Positions 17,898-27,744 are shown, numbered from the stretch's first letter. The stretch: 64,000 nucleotides of DNA from Nitrospirillum amazonense (GCF_007828045.1 NZ_VITN01000005.1:124001-188000); one strand, 5' to 3'. A program made the numbers and translations. The notes: generated by a model from the letters alone, not told the origin.

Positions 17898-18929
17898 TCA
17901 CGCGCCCCGCTGCCAGACCTTGGTCACCAGGAAGTGCTGGGCCAGGAACTGGTAGGTCTTCTTCAGTCGCGCCTCCAGTTCGGGGCCGCGCTCCAGCGGT
18001 TCGCCGTCCCAGGCGTAGATCATGTCGTCCCACAGCATCAGGCGGGTGTGCAGCTCATCGCGCATGCGGCGGATGAAGGCCACCTGGCTGTCGTAGGATT
18101 TCAGCACCGCCATGATTTCGCTGGTCTGGGCATCCAGCTGGCCGAAGATGTCCTCGAAATCCAGGATGGGTTGCTTGACCAGGGCCATCATGCGCGTCAT
18201 GTCGGCCTGCAGTTGGCGGTCGGTCTTGTAGATGCGGCCGGCCTGGGCCACGCCGGCGATGATCTGCTGTACCTGGCCGTAACGGTCGCGCAGCGCTTCG
18301 ATATAAGACAGCTCGCGGGCGATCGATTCGACCTTGTCCACGATCTCCTGCTTGCGGTCGTCGGGCAGGCCGAAGCGGCGGGCCAGTTCGCTGAAGGCCT
18401 GCTGGGCGCGCTGCTTGGTTTGCGGATCCTCCACCACCTGCTCCAGCTGACCGCGGTCGGTGATCAAGGTTTCCTTGCCCGTGATCCAGGACACCAGCTG
18501 CACGGTGATTCGGCCGCGCGCGATCTGCAGGTGGCTGTCCTCCACCCGCCAGGACGCGCTGCCGTCCAGCAGTTCGCGCGGGATGCTGTCGCCGGGCCGG
18601 ATGGTCTTCACATATTTCAAGCCGCGCTCGACCACACCCAGCAGGGTGGCGTCGGCGCTGTTGTCGTCGATGCCGAAGGCCTCGCGCAGGGTGCGGAAGG
18701 GTATCTTGCCCCACACGTCGCCCAGCTGAACGTTGTAGACGGCCTCATTGGTGTCGCGGGTGAAGGAGAAGAAGGCGCCGGGAACGGCGAACACCTTGTT
18801 CTCGAACATGAAATGCGTGCTGCGGCTGGCCTCGGCCTCATCCGAGGCGGCGCGCGATGCGCCAGCGGCACCGTCACCAGCGCCTTCCTCGGCCGCGGCC
18901 GCCTGCACCGGATAGTCACGTCCCAACAT
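17898..18929 (-). CDS. hypothetical protein, helical
   Basis: I do not recognise this 343-residue protein. After an Ala/Glu-rich tail of 40 residues there is a compact region (FMFENKVFAVPGAFFSFTRD, then VQLGDVWGKIPFRTLREAFG). From about residue 165 it is mostly helical and charged, with likely coiled-coil character (RKQEIVDKVESIARELSYIE; LDAQTSEIMAVLKSYDSQVA). No signal peptide or membrane segment. The start at 18929 has GGAG close upstream; a second Met at residue 41 would also give a plausible protein. It lies 200 bases downstream of the degenerate EAL gene on the same strand and may work with it (inference from position only). Confidence 0.65.
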   Translation of the reverse strand: MLGRDYPVQAAAAEEGAGDGAAGASRAASDEAEASRSTHFMFENKVFAVPGAFFSFTRDTNEAVYNVQLGDVWGKIPFRTLREAFGIDDNSADATLLGVVERGLKYVKTIRPGDSIPRELLDGSASWRVEDSHLQIARGRITVQLVSWITGKETLITDRGQLEQVVEDPQTKQRAQQAFSELARRFGLPDDRKQEIVDKVESIARELSYIEALRDRYGQVQQIIAGVAQAGRIYKTDRQLQADMTRMMALVKQPILDFEDIFGQLDAQTSEIMAVLKSYDSQVAFIRRMRDELHTRLMLWDDMIYAWDGEPLERGPELEARLKKTYQFLAQHFLVTKVWQRGA

Positions 18930-19128
18930 CGTCTCCGGTCAGTTCCGCCCCACACGCCGTCCCGGTATCGGCCCGCGGGAACGACCCTGCGCTCCCCCGG
19001 CCGCAACCGGATGGCCCCTAGGCAGAAGGTGACACAGATTTGCCAGCCCGGCGATAACCTCATTTTAATGAGGCAAGCTTACCAGGTAGTTAAGCCAGCG
19101 GCGGCATAAGCCGGCCGGGACTCGCCTG

Positions 19129-20409
19129 TCAGTCGTCGTTCATCACCTGCGCCGTCTTCAGCGCGTCCCGCACCAGGACGCCCTTGCGCAGGATGTTGTC
19201 GATGACGCGGCCCTGCACCAGGCTGATGCCCATCTTCTCCGCCCAGATGAGGCCGGAGACGGTGCCGCAGCGGGCCAGGATGTAACGGCAGTTTTCCTGT
19301 TGCCGCACCTTTTCCTGCAGCGCGTCGATCTCCTCCTCCGTCATGCTTTCCATGTCGGGGGACCAGATGATCTTGGCGTAGTCGCAGGCCATGTATTCCA
19401 GGTCCATATGGGTGACCCAGAAGTCGTTCAGCCCGTCGATGCAGATCTTGTAGCCACGGGTGGCGGCGAAATCGACGACCTCCTTGTACATCGAGACGTT
19501 CTCGATCAGGTCGGTCTTGTTGATTTCCAGGATGACGTTGCCCCGCAGGTCCGTCGTCAACCGCTCATCGAACTTCACGAAGCTGGCCGACAGGATGGTG
19601 GCCAGGTTCAGGTTCAGGCCCAGCCGCTTGCCGCGCAGGAAGTCCACGCCGTAGTTCAGCGCGCGCAGGACCGACAGGTCCAGTTGTGAGGTGAAGTAGC
19701 TGAACAGCCAGCGGTTGGCAGTGATGTCGAAGTCGGGCGATAGCCGCTCCTCCAGCGCCTTGATGGCGATGTAGAGCTCGAAATACTCGTACTCGTTCTC
19801 GGTGGGGTTCTGGATGTTCACCACCGGCTGGTTCAGCATGAAGGGCGACAGGTCGAACATCTGCACGGCGCGTTCGATCTTGCCCAGTTCCTCCAGCGTG
19901 ATGGGGGGCTTGGTCTGCTCCACCGGTGCGTCGCCGCCCTCGCCCTTCTGCAGGCCTTCGATGAAGCGGATGACGCTGACGAAGTTGAGCGACAGCTCCA
20001 TGATCGAATAGAGGCTGTCTTCCCGGTAGGGATTCTGCTTCGTCATCGTCGTGCGCGACAGCAGCAGCTTTTCAATCTTGGAGCAGACGTCGCTGATCAG
20101 CGAGAACTTGATGCCCTTGTAAAGGACGATGACGTCGTCGTTGGACAGGTTGAAGACCTGCAGGTACGAGGAATTGTCCGCCGTCTCCTGCATGGCCCGC
20201 TTGATGGACATGAGGTCGAGGTTGCTCTTGTCCTTCAGCAGGGACAGATGCAGGTGGATGAGACGCAGGCCCTGCAGTTCCCGCTTGGCGGATTGCAGCA
20301 GGGTCAACAGCTTCTGATCGTCGTGTTCCGGCTTTTCAGGCAACGCCACCGGACGCTCGCCGGGCTTTACCCGGACCCAATCCCGTTTCGGCGCATTCGG
20401 ACGATTCAT
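19129..20409 (-). CDS. degenerate EAL-domain protein
   Basis: The 426-residue protein has a C-terminal half with the outline of an EAL phosphodiesterase: VILEINKTDLIENV, then a strand like the catalytic DD(F/M)G loop but reading CIDGLNDFWVTH, CDYAKIIWSP in place of the KxD motif, and MGISLVQGRVID matching the terminal GxxxxQG element. The EAL/ExL signature and the metal-binding acidic residues are not conserved, so c-di-GMP hydrolysis is unlikely; a binding or scaffold role is more probable. The N-terminal 200 residues are helical and unassigned (LIHLHLSLLKDKSNLDLMSI). The ATG at 20409 has GGAG seven bases upstream. Confidence 0.75.
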   Translation of the reverse strand: MNRPNAPKRDWVRVKPGERPVALPEKPEHDDQKLLTLLQSAKRELQGLRLIHLHLSLLKDKSNLDLMSIKRAMQETADNSSYLQVFNLSNDDVIVLYKGIKFSLISDVCSKIEKLLLSRTTMTKQNPYREDSLYSIMELSLNFVSVIRFIEGLQKGEGGDAPVEQTKPPITLEELGKIERAVQMFDLSPFMLNQPVVNIQNPTENEYEYFELYIAIKALEERLSPDFDITANRWLFSYFTSQLDLSVLRALNYGVDFLRGKRLGLNLNLATILSASFVKFDERLTTDLRGNVILEINKTDLIENVSMYKEVVDFAATRGYKICIDGLNDFWVTHMDLEYMACDYAKIIWSPDMESMTEEEIDALQEKVRQQENCRYILARCGTVSGLIWAEKMGISLVQGRVIDNILRKGVLVRDALKTAQVMNDD

Positions 20410-20876
20410 CTCATCTCCGCAACCGGATGCTTCCAAGGCCCCGGGCAACAACTAGGACGCGCAATTTTTCCACAGTGGACCGGGCCCACGCCCCTGAGCC
20501 CGAAGCAATCCGACACACGTTCACCGCCGGCGCCAAAAGGCTGGGGCCGCATCGCCGCCGCGTCCCCCGGGCCATCCGCGCACAACCTTCCCTGACAGGA
20601 TATCATGGCCGATACTTTGGCCAATTCAATATCCCGCTATCCCTCAGGATGGCGCCCCCAGCGGGCAAACCTATCCTTGCGGCAATAATACTTTGGAAGA
20701 GGCGGTCACGATACCTAAAATTTGACGAATCCTGACATTGCGCCCCACCGACACCGCGCCGCCCTCGAATCGCGCAGTATAGGCAGCCGCCACGCCAATC
20801 GCATTGGCCGCGCCGGCAGTAATACACGCCAAAGTGGCGCGCCTATCCTGTGATTCGAGAGAATAGCCGGGGGAGA
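20410..20876. other. intergenic region between EAL-like gene and tRNA-Gln
   Basis: I see no supported gene in these 467 bases. Composition drops towards AT around 20580-20740, which would suit promoters for the minus-strand EAL-like gene, but no clear promoter hexamers or terminator could be fixed. Confidence 0.5.
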
Positions 20877-20951
20877 TGGCTGGGGCGGGAGGGATCGAAC
20901 CTCCGCATGGCGGAATCAAAATCCGCTGCCTTACCGCTTGGCGACGCCCCA
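20877..20951 (-). tRNA. tRNA-Gln (UUG anticodon), CCA encoded
   Basis: On the minus strand the acceptor stem TGGGGCG pairs with CGCCCCA, followed by discriminator G and an encoded CCA. The anticodon arm is GCGGA-TTTTGAT-TCCGC with anticodon TTG. The T arm is GGAGG-TTCGATC-CCTCC and the D arm is CGCCAAGCGG-TAAGGCA. The length is 75 nt including CCA. Confidence 0.96.
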
Positions 20952-21100
20952 TCACCGGGCCTCCCGTCAGGGAGGGCGGCACCATAATCAGAAAGCCCGG
21001 CGGACGCAACGCCCCAAATCGCCCAGACCTTTTCCGCGAAGCGCTGGCGCCGATCCCCCGGCGTGGCACTATGGCGGCACCTCCTTCACCCGGCCACCCC

Positions 21101-22042
21101 ATGCCCCTCCCGCCGTATATCCCCGCCCTGGCCCTCCTGCTACTGACTGGGACCGCCCTGGCGGCCCCGGACGCCCCGCCGCCCACGCCGCCCACCGCCG
21201 CCGACGCCGGCCTGCTGGCGCTGGACGCCCGGGCGCGCGCCGGCGACGCCCAGGCGCAATTGGACCTGGCCGACGCCTATGGCGACGTCCCCTTCGACCG
21301 CCCCACCGACGTAGCCCGGGCCAGCGCCTGGTACCGCCTGGCCGCCGCCGCCCCGGATACCGACATCCGCCGGCAGGCCTGCGCCGCCCTGGGCACGCTG
21401 GAGGCCGGTGGCATGGGCTGGCCGGAGAACATCAGCGCCGCCCTGCCCTGGTACCGCTGCGCCGCCGACCTGGGCGACACCCAATCGCAGTTCAATCTGG
21501 CGCTGCTGTATGACGAGGGCGTGGACATCCCGGCGGACACGCCGCAGGCCGTCCGCTGGTACCGCCGCGCCGCCGAGGGCGGCCTGGTGCTGGCGCTGGA
21601 ACGGCTGGGGGCGCTGGCCGAACGCGACCATGACCGGGACGGCGCCGCGCGCCTATATGGTGAAGCGGCGGCCAAGGGCGACATCGCGGCCGCCCAGGCC
21701 CTGGCCCGTCTCAAGCGGGGCGAGCCGTCGCCGCAGGTGGTGGGCATGGGCCTGGCGGCGCAGTCGCAGGACCCCGCCACCGTCAAGCCGCCGCCCAAGC
21801 CTGTCCCCGGCCAGCCGCGCACGCCGCCGGCCGCCGTTGGCGGGGACGGCCTGCGCCTGATCCAGCGGCGCCTGCGCGACCTGGGATACCTGCACGGGCC
21901 GGCGGACGGCCGCCTGGGGGCCCGCACCGCCAACGCCATCCTGGCCTATGAGGTGGCGCATCCGGCGGTTTGGGACGAGACGGCCCCGCCGCCGGACGGC
22001 TGGCCGAGCCGCGACCTGCTCGCGCGGCTGGCCCGGCACTGA
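21101..22042 (+). CDS. secreted Sel1-repeat protein with peptidoglycan-binding-like C-terminus
   Basis: The 313-residue product starts with a signal peptide (PPYIPALALLLLTGTALAAP). Sel1/TPR-like repeats follow between about residues 40 and 205, for example ASAWYRLAAAAPDTD, ALPWYRCAADLGDTQSQFNL and AVRWYRRAAEGGLVLALERL. A proline-rich linker leads to a peptidoglycan-binding-type helix bundle near the C-terminus (LIQRRLRDLGYLHGPADGRL, then ARTANAILAYE). It is probably periplasmic and involved in envelope assembly or protein interactions. The start is uncertain: neither the ATG at 21101 nor one at 21071 has a clear ribosome site; 21101 puts the signal peptide at the N-terminus. Confidence 0.75.
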   Translation: MPLPPYIPALALLLLTGTALAAPDAPPPTPPTAADAGLLALDARARAGDAQAQLDLADAYGDVPFDRPTDVARASAWYRLAAAAPDTDIRRQACAALGTLEAGGMGWPENISAALPWYRCAADLGDTQSQFNLALLYDEGVDIPADTPQAVRWYRRAAEGGLVLALERLGALAERDHDRDGAARLYGEAAAKGDIAAAQALARLKRGEPSPQVVGMGLAAQSQDPATVKPPPKPVPGQPRTPPAAVGGDGLRLIQRRLRDLGYLHGPADGRLGARTANAILAYEVAHPAVWDETAPPPDGWPSRDLLARLARH

Positions 22043-22045
22043 GCC

Positions 22046-22945
22046 TCAGGCGTCCGCGACCACCTCGGCCGCCGGCACCTCGGGCAGCAGGGCGGTGGCC
22101 TTGACCCACCAGGTCGGGCGCACGCGGTTGATCAGGGCGGCGGCCGAGGCCGCCGCCGCGACATCGGCATAGAGGCCGACACAGGTGGCGCCGCTGCCCG
22201 ACATGCGGGCCAGCAGGCAGCCCGGCGTGGCATCCAGGGCGGCCAGCACGTCGGTGATGGCGGGCGACAGGCTTTCGGCGGCGGCGCCCAAATCATTGCC
22301 CCGCGCCCGCAGCAGCTGGGCGAAGTCGGCCACGTCCACGGGATCGCGCTCCAGCCGGCCGGCGGTGGACCAGGCCCCGGTCCGGGCGGCGAAGACGTCC
22401 TTGGTCGGCATGTGTACGCCGGGGTTCACCAGCAGCAGGGCGGTCGGCGGCAGGATGGGGCCCGCCACCACCTGCTCCCCCGCGCCGCCGAAATAGGCGG
22501 TGCGGCCGAACAGGCACACGGGCACATCGGCGCCCAGCGTGGGGGCCAGCTCCACCAGGCGAGGGTCGTCCTGCGCCACGCCCCACAGCTCGGCCAGGGC
22601 TTTCAGCGTGGCGGCGGCATCGGCCGAACCGCCGCCGATGCCGGACGCCACCGGCAGGTTCTTGGTCAGGCGGATGGCGACATGCGGATCGCGCCCCAGG
22701 ACGTCGGCCAGGGCGTGGGCCGCGCGCGACACCAGGTTGCGGCCCGTGCCCTCGGCCACCAGGGTGCTGCCGAAGGGGCCATCGATGGCCAAGCTGAACC
22801 CCGGCGCCTCGGTCACGGTGATCAGGTCGTGGGCGGTGGCGAACACCACCAGGCTGTCCAGCTCATGATAGCCGTCGGGCCGCTTGCCCAGCACGTGCAG
22901 GTACAGGTTCAGCTTGGCGGCGGCGGCGGCGCTTACCGTGGTCAC
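22046..22945 (-). CDS. ispE: 4-diphosphocytidyl-2-C-methyl-D-erythritol kinase
   Basis: The 299-residue GHMP kinase phosphorylates 4-diphosphocytidyl-methylerythritol in the non-mevalonate isoprenoid pathway. The substrate motif AKLNLYLHVLGKRPDGYHEL is at the N-terminus, and the ATP-binding GHMP loop PVASGIGGGSADAAATLKAL lies near residue 98. MSGSGATCVGLY near residue 248 is the third GHMP motif. It lies 36 bases downstream of a TPR protein gene on the same strand and is likely co-transcribed with it. Its stop is four bases from the convergent Sel1 gene. Confidence 0.95.
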   Translation of the reverse strand: MTTVSAAAAAKLNLYLHVLGKRPDGYHELDSLVVFATAHDLITVTEAPGFSLAIDGPFGSTLVAEGTGRNLVSRAAHALADVLGRDPHVAIRLTKNLPVASGIGGGSADAAATLKALAELWGVAQDDPRLVELAPTLGADVPVCLFGRTAYFGGAGEQVVAGPILPPTALLLVNPGVHMPTKDVFAARTGAWSTAGRLERDPVDVADFAQLLRARGNDLGAAAESLSPAITDVLAALDATPGCLLARMSGSGATCVGLYADVAAAASAAALINRVRPTWWVKATALLPEVPAAEVVADA

Positions 22946-22981
22946 GGGGATTGGTCCTTCAACAAATCTCGGGTATCGGAA

Positions 22982-24712
22982 TTATCGCGGCGCGGCGGGG
23001 TCGCGCTTCAACTTTTCATCCAGGGCCGCCTTCAGGCTGTCGTCCGGGTTCTCGCGCGCGGCACGCTGCCACTGATAGTGCGCTTCGAGCCGGCGGCCGG
23101 TGGCCCAGTAGGCGTCGCCCAGATGGTCATTGATGGCCGGATCGCGGGACTTCAGCTCCGCCGCGCGCTCCAGCAGATCGACCGCGCCGGGGATGTCGCC
23201 GGCGCGATACTTGGCCCAGCCCAGGCTGTCGATGATGGCGCCATCGTTGGGCCGCAGCTTCACCGCCTGCTCCAGCAGCTGGCGGGCCTGGTCCAGCTTC
23301 ACGCCCTTTTCCGACCAGGCATAGCCCAGGTAATTCAGGACGCCCGGCTGGTTGGGCTGCAGTTGCAGGGCGCGCAGCAGGTCGGACTCGGCCTCCGGCC
23401 AATGCCCCATCTGGTCCTGCACCGTGGCGCGGGCGTAGTAAAGGAACCAGTCGCCGCCATTCGGGCGGCCGCCCAGGCGTTCGATGGCCTGGTTATAGGC
23501 GGTCAGGGCTTCGGGAAGCTTATGGTCGGCGCGCAGCAGATCGCCCAGGCGCACCAGGGCGTCGCTACGGTCCGGCCGCTCGGACGCCATGGCCCGCAGG
23601 ATGCCGGCCGCCTCCTGCGTCTTGTTCAGGCGGGCCAGGGCGTCGGCCTGGCGCAGGCGCGCCGCCCACAGCAGGCCCACGTCCGCCTTCTCCCCCGTCT
23701 TCATGCCCAGGTCGGCGACCACGGCGGCGTATTCGGCCGCGGCCTCCTGGTCCCGGTCCATTTCCGTCAGCGTTTCGCCCGCCAGCATGCGGGCGGGGGC
23801 CAGCGACGGGTCCAGGTGCAGGGCCAGGCGGGTGTAGAGCAAAGCCACCTCCGCCACCTTTTCCTGGTTGATGGCGGCGGCCACATCGAACAGCGCCTCC
23901 GCCAGGCCCTCGGTGGCATTGGCCACCATGCGGCCCGGGTGGGGGCGGGACAGCAGGGCGCGAGCGGCATCACCCATGGGGCCCCTGGGGTCCGCCTGCA
24001 GAATGGCCGCCACCGCCGCCTGTGCCAGGTCGGCATGGCCCATGCGCATCTCGAAATTGGCGCGCAGCATGGCGACGCGCAGCACCTGGCCGCCGTCCGA
24101 GGCCTGGGCGTACCAGCTGCGGGCCGCATCCTCGTGGCCCGCCAGATCCTCGATCAGGGCGGCGTGCAGGGCCGCCATGGCGCGGAAGGACTGCTGCGCC
24201 TCCAGCGGTTCCAGCGCCGCCTTGGCGGCGGCCCAATCGCCCTTGCGCGCCTTGACCCAGGCGGTCACCAGCGGCCGCATGAAGGTGCCCAAACCGTCCT
24301 GGGGCAGGGCGTCGATGGCGCGCAGCGCGCCGGGCTCGTCCCCCGCCGCCACCGCGTCGGCCGCCAGCAGGGTCAGGGCCACGGGGTTGCCGTCCTTGGC
24401 CGTCACCAGGCGCTTGGCCAGCGGCAGCGCCACCTTGGTGCGCCCCAGGCCGACATTGATCAGCACGGCACGGCGCAGCAGGGTCAAGTCATCGGGGTCG
24501 GACTTGAGGCTGAGGGCCAGGAAGTCGGCCGCGGCCGCCCAGTCACCCGCCCCTTGCGCCACCTTGCCGGCCACGAAGGCCGCCAGCGGATCGGGGCCGC
24601 CCGCCTGCTCCGGCGCCTTGGCCGCCCAGGCGGAATGCCCCCAAGCCCCTGTCAGGCCCGCCGTCAGCAGGCCCGCCATGACTACCGTTGATGTCCGCCG
24701 CAAAAACCGCAC
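22982..24712 (-). CDS. secreted tetratricopeptide-repeat protein
   Basis: The 576-residue protein has an N-terminal signal (RRTSTVVMAGLLTAGLTGAW, cleavage near HSAWA) and TPR units along its length. The clearest are in the C-terminal half: NQPGVLNYLGYAWSEKGVKL, NDGAIIDSLGWAKYRAGDIP and DPAINDHLGDAYWATGRRLE. It is likely periplasmic or lipoprotein-like in role, acting as an interaction scaffold. The start used is a GTG at 24712; an ATG at 24679 would shorten the basic part of the signal peptide. The pairing with ispE downstream is common in Rhodospirillales, though no functional link is known to me. Confidence 0.82.
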   Translation of the reverse strand: MRFLRRTSTVVMAGLLTAGLTGAWGHSAWAAKAPEQAGGPDPLAAFVAGKVAQGAGDWAAAADFLALSLKSDPDDLTLLRRAVLINVGLGRTKVALPLAKRLVTAKDGNPVALTLLAADAVAAGDEPGALRAIDALPQDGLGTFMRPLVTAWVKARKGDWAAAKAALEPLEAQQSFRAMAALHAALIEDLAGHEDAARSWYAQASDGGQVLRVAMLRANFEMRMGHADLAQAAVAAILQADPRGPMGDAARALLSRPHPGRMVANATEGLAEALFDVAAAINQEKVAEVALLYTRLALHLDPSLAPARMLAGETLTEMDRDQEAAAEYAAVVADLGMKTGEKADVGLLWAARLRQADALARLNKTQEAAGILRAMASERPDRSDALVRLGDLLRADHKLPEALTAYNQAIERLGGRPNGGDWFLYYARATVQDQMGHWPEAESDLLRALQLQPNQPGVLNYLGYAWSEKGVKLDQARQLLEQAVKLRPNDGAIIDSLGWAKYRAGDIPGAVDLLERAAELKSRDPAINDHLGDAYWATGRRLEAHYQWQRAARENPDDSLKAALDEKLKRDPAAPR

Positions 24713-24803
24713 GAGATCGCCGCCGTCTATTCTTAAGTCTGGGCCCCCAAGCTAATCGGGAAACGCGGCCGGAACAACCGCGCCGGTCGGACCCGGGCGG
24801 AAA

Positions 24804-24838
24804 CAGAAAAGGCGCCCGGTGCGGGGCGCCTTTTCCTG
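24804..24838 (-). terminator. rho-independent terminator of the ETF-QO gene
   Basis: AAAAGGCGCCC and GGGCGCCTTTT flank a short loop at 24807-24834. The structure is symmetrical, with T runs on both strands. It lies 20 bases after the minus-strand ETF-QO stop codon. Confidence 0.8.
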
Positions 24839-24856
24839 AAGCGGGCCTGGGCCGGC

Positions 24857-26518
24857 TCACATGTTGGGATAGTTGGGACCCCCGCCGCCCTCCGGCACCG
24901 TCCAGTTGATGTTCTGCGTCGGGTCCTTGATGTCGCAGGTCTTGCAGTGCACGCAGTTCTGCGCGTTGATGACGAAGCGCGGGTTCTGGCCGTTGTCGTC
25001 GCGCGTCACCTCGTACACCCCGGCGGGGCAGTAGCGCTGCGCCGGCTCGTCATATGTGGGCAGGTTGAAGGCGATGGGGACGGTCGGGTCCTTCAGCTTC
25101 AGGTGCGACGGCTGGTCTTCCTCATGGTTGGTGTTGGAGATGAACACCGAGGACAGCCGGTCGAAGCTGATGACGCCGTCGGCCTTGGGATAGGCGATCT
25201 TCTTGGCGTTGGCCGCCGGCACCAGGCTTTCGTGGTCCGGCTTGCCATGATGCTGGGTCCAGCCCACCAGGAAGCCCAGCTTCAGGTCGTTCAGCCACAT
25301 GTGCAGGCCGCCCAGGGCCGTGCCCAGCCACATGCCGTGCTTCAGGCTGGGCTTCACGTTGCGCACCTTGTACAGGTCCTGGAAGACCCAGCTCCGGCGC
25401 CACGCGGCCTCCAGCGCCATCAGCTCGTCATGGCCCTCGCTGCCCGCCGCCAGGCGCTCGAACGCCGCCTCGGCCGCCAGCATGCCGGTCTTCATGGCGT
25501 TGTGGCTGCCCTTGATGCGGGGCAGGTTGACGAAGCCGGCGGCGCAGCCGATCAGCGCGCCACCGGGGAAGGCCAGCTTGGGCACGGACTGCAGCCCGCC
25601 CTCGTTGATGGCGCGGGCGCCATAGGACAGGCGCTTGCCGCCCTCCAGATAGGGGCGGATCAGCGGATGCTGCTTGAAGCGCTGGAATTCCTCGAACGGC
25701 GACAGGTAGGGGTTGGTGTAGTTCAGGTGGACGACGAAGCCGATGGCCACCTGGTTGTCCTCCAGGTGGTACATGAAGGAGCCGCCGCCGGTCTTGCTGT
25801 CCAGCGGCCAGCCCTGGCTGTGCAGCACCAGGCCCTGTTTATGCTTGGCGGGATCGATCTGCCACAGCTCCTTGATGCCGATGCCGTACTTCTGCGGGTC
25901 CACGCCGTCGCGCAGGTTGAAGCGGGCCATCAGCTCCTTCGACAGGTTGCCGCGCACGCCCTCGGCGAACAGCGTGTACTTGCCGTGCAACTCCATGCCG
26001 GGGGTGTAGCGGTCCGTCGGCTCCCCATCCTTGCCGATGCCCATGTCGCCGGTGGCGATGCCCTTGACCGAACCGTCGTCGTGGTACAGCACCTCGGCCG
26101 CGGCGAAGCCGGGGTAGATTTCCACACCCAGTTCCTCGGCCTGTTGCGCCAGCCAGCGGCAGACGTTGCCCAGACTGACGATATAGTTGCCGTGATTGTT
26201 CATCAGGGGCGGCAGCAGCGCATTGGGAATGCGCATGGAGCCGACCTCGGTCAGGATGTAGAAGCGGTCGTCGGTGACCGGCGTGTTGAGCGGCGCGCCC
26301 TTCTCTTTCCAGTCGGGGATCAACTCGTTCAGGGCGATGGGGTCGATGACGGCGCCCGACAGGATGTGGGCCCCGACCTCCGAGCCCTTTTCGATGACGC
26401 AGACGCTGATGTCCTTGTCCGCGGCGGCGGCCAGCTGCTTCAGCCGTATCGCGGCCGACAGCCCCGAGGGGCCGGCGCCAACGACGACGACGTCATACTC
26501 CATCGACTCCCGTTCCAT
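24857..26518 (-). CDS. electron transfer flavoprotein-ubiquinone oxidoreductase
   Basis: The 553-residue enzyme passes electrons from reduced ETF (fatty-acid and amino-acid oxidation) to ubiquinone at the membrane. The FAD motif [20 protein letters not shown] opens the protein, and [17 protein letters not shown] and the ubiquinone-region stretch [20 protein letters not shown] follow. Four C-terminal cysteines in CPAGVYEV and [18 protein letters not shown] bind the [4Fe-4S] cluster. Length and architecture are typical. A terminator follows. The divergent region to the uracil-DNA glycosylase gene contains a 14-base tandem repeat. Confidence 0.96.
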   Translation of the reverse strand: MERESMEYDVVVVGAGPSGLSAAIRLKQLAAAADKDISVCVIEKGSEVGAHILSGAVIDPIALNELIPDWKEKGAPLNTPVTDDRFYILTEVGSMRIPNALLPPLMNNHGNYIVSLGNVCRWLAQQAEELGVEIYPGFAAAEVLYHDDGSVKGIATGDMGIGKDGEPTDRYTPGMELHGKYTLFAEGVRGNLSKELMARFNLRDGVDPQKYGIGIKELWQIDPAKHKQGLVLHSQGWPLDSKTGGGSFMYHLEDNQVAIGFVVHLNYTNPYLSPFEEFQRFKQHPLIRPYLEGGKRLSYGARAINEGGLQSVPKLAFPGGALIGCAAGFVNLPRIKGSHNAMKTGMLAAEAAFERLAAGSEGHDELMALEAAWRRSWVFQDLYKVRNVKPSLKHGMWLGTALGGLHMWLNDLKLGFLVGWTQHHGKPDHESLVPAANAKKIAYPKADGVISFDRLSSVFISNTNHEEDQPSHLKLKDPTVPIAFNLPTYDEPAQRYCPAGVYEVTRDDNGQNPRFVINAQNCVHCKTCDIKDPTQNINWTVPEGGGGPNYPNM

Positions 26519-26562
26519 GTCTTTCGCCTTCTTTTTCCCAGGTTACCGGTGCGGAGTTCCGT

Positions 26563-26604
26563 GGCTTGATTGCGGGGGCTTGATTGCGGGGGCTTGCGTG
26601 CGGG
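26563..26604. repeat. three tandem copies of a 14-base unit
   Basis: GGCTTGATTGCGGG is present at 26563-26576 and exactly again at 26577-26590; a third, altered copy (GGCTTGCGTGCGGG) follows at 26591-26604. It lies in the divergent promoter region between the ETF-QO and uracil-DNA glycosylase genes. Function unknown. Confidence 0.8.
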
Positions 26605-26701
26605 CCCTCGCGGACGAACCCTATGGGGAGCGCGTCATTTTCGCGCGCGCTCGCCCCATGCGGTTGATGAAGAAACACAACGGCGATGGTAGGGTCAAAT
26701 C

Positions 26702-27622
26702 ATGATTGACACGGCAAAAGCCGTCACGGATCTGGCCTGGCTGGTCGAGATCGGTGCCGACGAAGCGATCAACGACCAGCCGACGGACTGGACCCAGGTG
26801 GCCAGCCGCAGGACGCCTACTGCGCGCGACGCCGGCCCGACCCGCCGGCCGGCCGACGCCCCGTCCGCCGCCGCCCCTGGCGGTTCCGCCACACCGCCGG
26901 AAAAAAGTTTCAGCGCGCCGCCACCCATGGGCGCGCCTGCCATGGCCGCCGCCGATGGCCCCCTGGGTGGCCCCCTGGGTGGGAACGAGGCCAAGGCCAG
27001 CGCCCGCAGCGCCGCCATGGCCGCCACCACGCTGCCGGATCTGAACAAGGCCCTGCTGGCCTTTGATGGCTGCCCCCTGAAGCAGACCGCCAGCTCCACC
27101 GTCTTCGCCGACGGCAACCCCAAGGCGCGCGTCATGCTGGTGGGCGAGGCGCCGGGGGAGCAGGAGGACCGCCAGGGCAAGCCTTTCGTCGGCCCCGCTG
27201 GCGCGCTGCTGGACAAGATGCTGGCCGCCATCGGCCTGGACCGCCATGCCGAGGAGCCGGACAAGGCCGTCTACATCAGCAACATCCTGCCCTGGCGCCC
27301 CCCCGGCAACCGCAACCCCACGGACAGCGAAATCGCCGCCTGCCTGCCCTTCATCCAGCGGCATGTGGAAATCGCGGATCCCGACATCCTGGTCTTCCTG
27401 GGCGGCATCTCGGCCAAGACCCTGCTGGCCAAGACGGAAGGCATCACCCGCCTGCGCGGCCGGTGGTTCGATTACGGCAGCCCCGGCCTGACCCGCCCCC
27501 TGCCCGCCCTGGCCCTGCTGCACCCCGCCTATCTGCTGCGCAACCCGGGCGCCAAGCGCGAGACCTGGCGGGACCTCCTGTCGCTGCGCCAACGTCTTCA
27601 GGTCTTGCCGCCCCGACTGTAA
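26702..27622 (+). CDS. uracil-DNA glycosylase, family-4-like
   Basis: The 306-residue protein has the family 4 glycosylase core: motif 1 [20 protein letters not shown] near residue 145, [16 protein letters not shown] near 198, and the terminal motif [16 protein letters not shown] near 280. It would remove uracil from DNA as the first step of base excision repair. The first 110 residues are Pro/Ala/Gly-rich and probably disordered. Classic family 4 enzymes hold a [4Fe-4S] cluster with four cysteines. Only two of these are present here (in [10 protein letters not shown] and IAACLPF), so a full cluster is unlikely. This appears to be the alphaproteobacterial variant of the family. Confidence 0.88.
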   Translation: MIDTAKAVTDLAWLVEIGADEAINDQPTDWTQVASRRTPTARDAGPTRRPADAPSAAAPGGSATPPEKSFSAPPPMGAPAMAAADGPLGGPLGGNEAKASARSAAMAATTLPDLNKALLAFDGCPLKQTASSTVFADGNPKARVMLVGEAPGEQEDRQGKPFVGPAGALLDKMLAAIGLDRHAEEPDKAVYISNILPWRPPGNRNPTDSEIAACLPFIQRHVEIADPDILVFLGGISAKTLLAKTEGITRLRGRWFDYGSPGLTRPLPALALLHPAYLLRNPGAKRETWRDLLSLRQRLQVLPPRL

Positions 27623-27744
27623 GGCCGCATAAACGACGATCATCCCTTGCGCCGCCTCGGCGCTCGTGTTCTACATATGTTCCATAGCCCTCTTCACTTT
27701 AATTCCCGGCCAGTGATGAACGGACGGATGGACGGCAAGCCGGC

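Noticed and set aside
20463-20480. DnaA-box-like TTTTCCACA
   Set aside because: Only a single imperfect copy, no AT-rich unwinding region or cluster nearby, so no origin is indicated.
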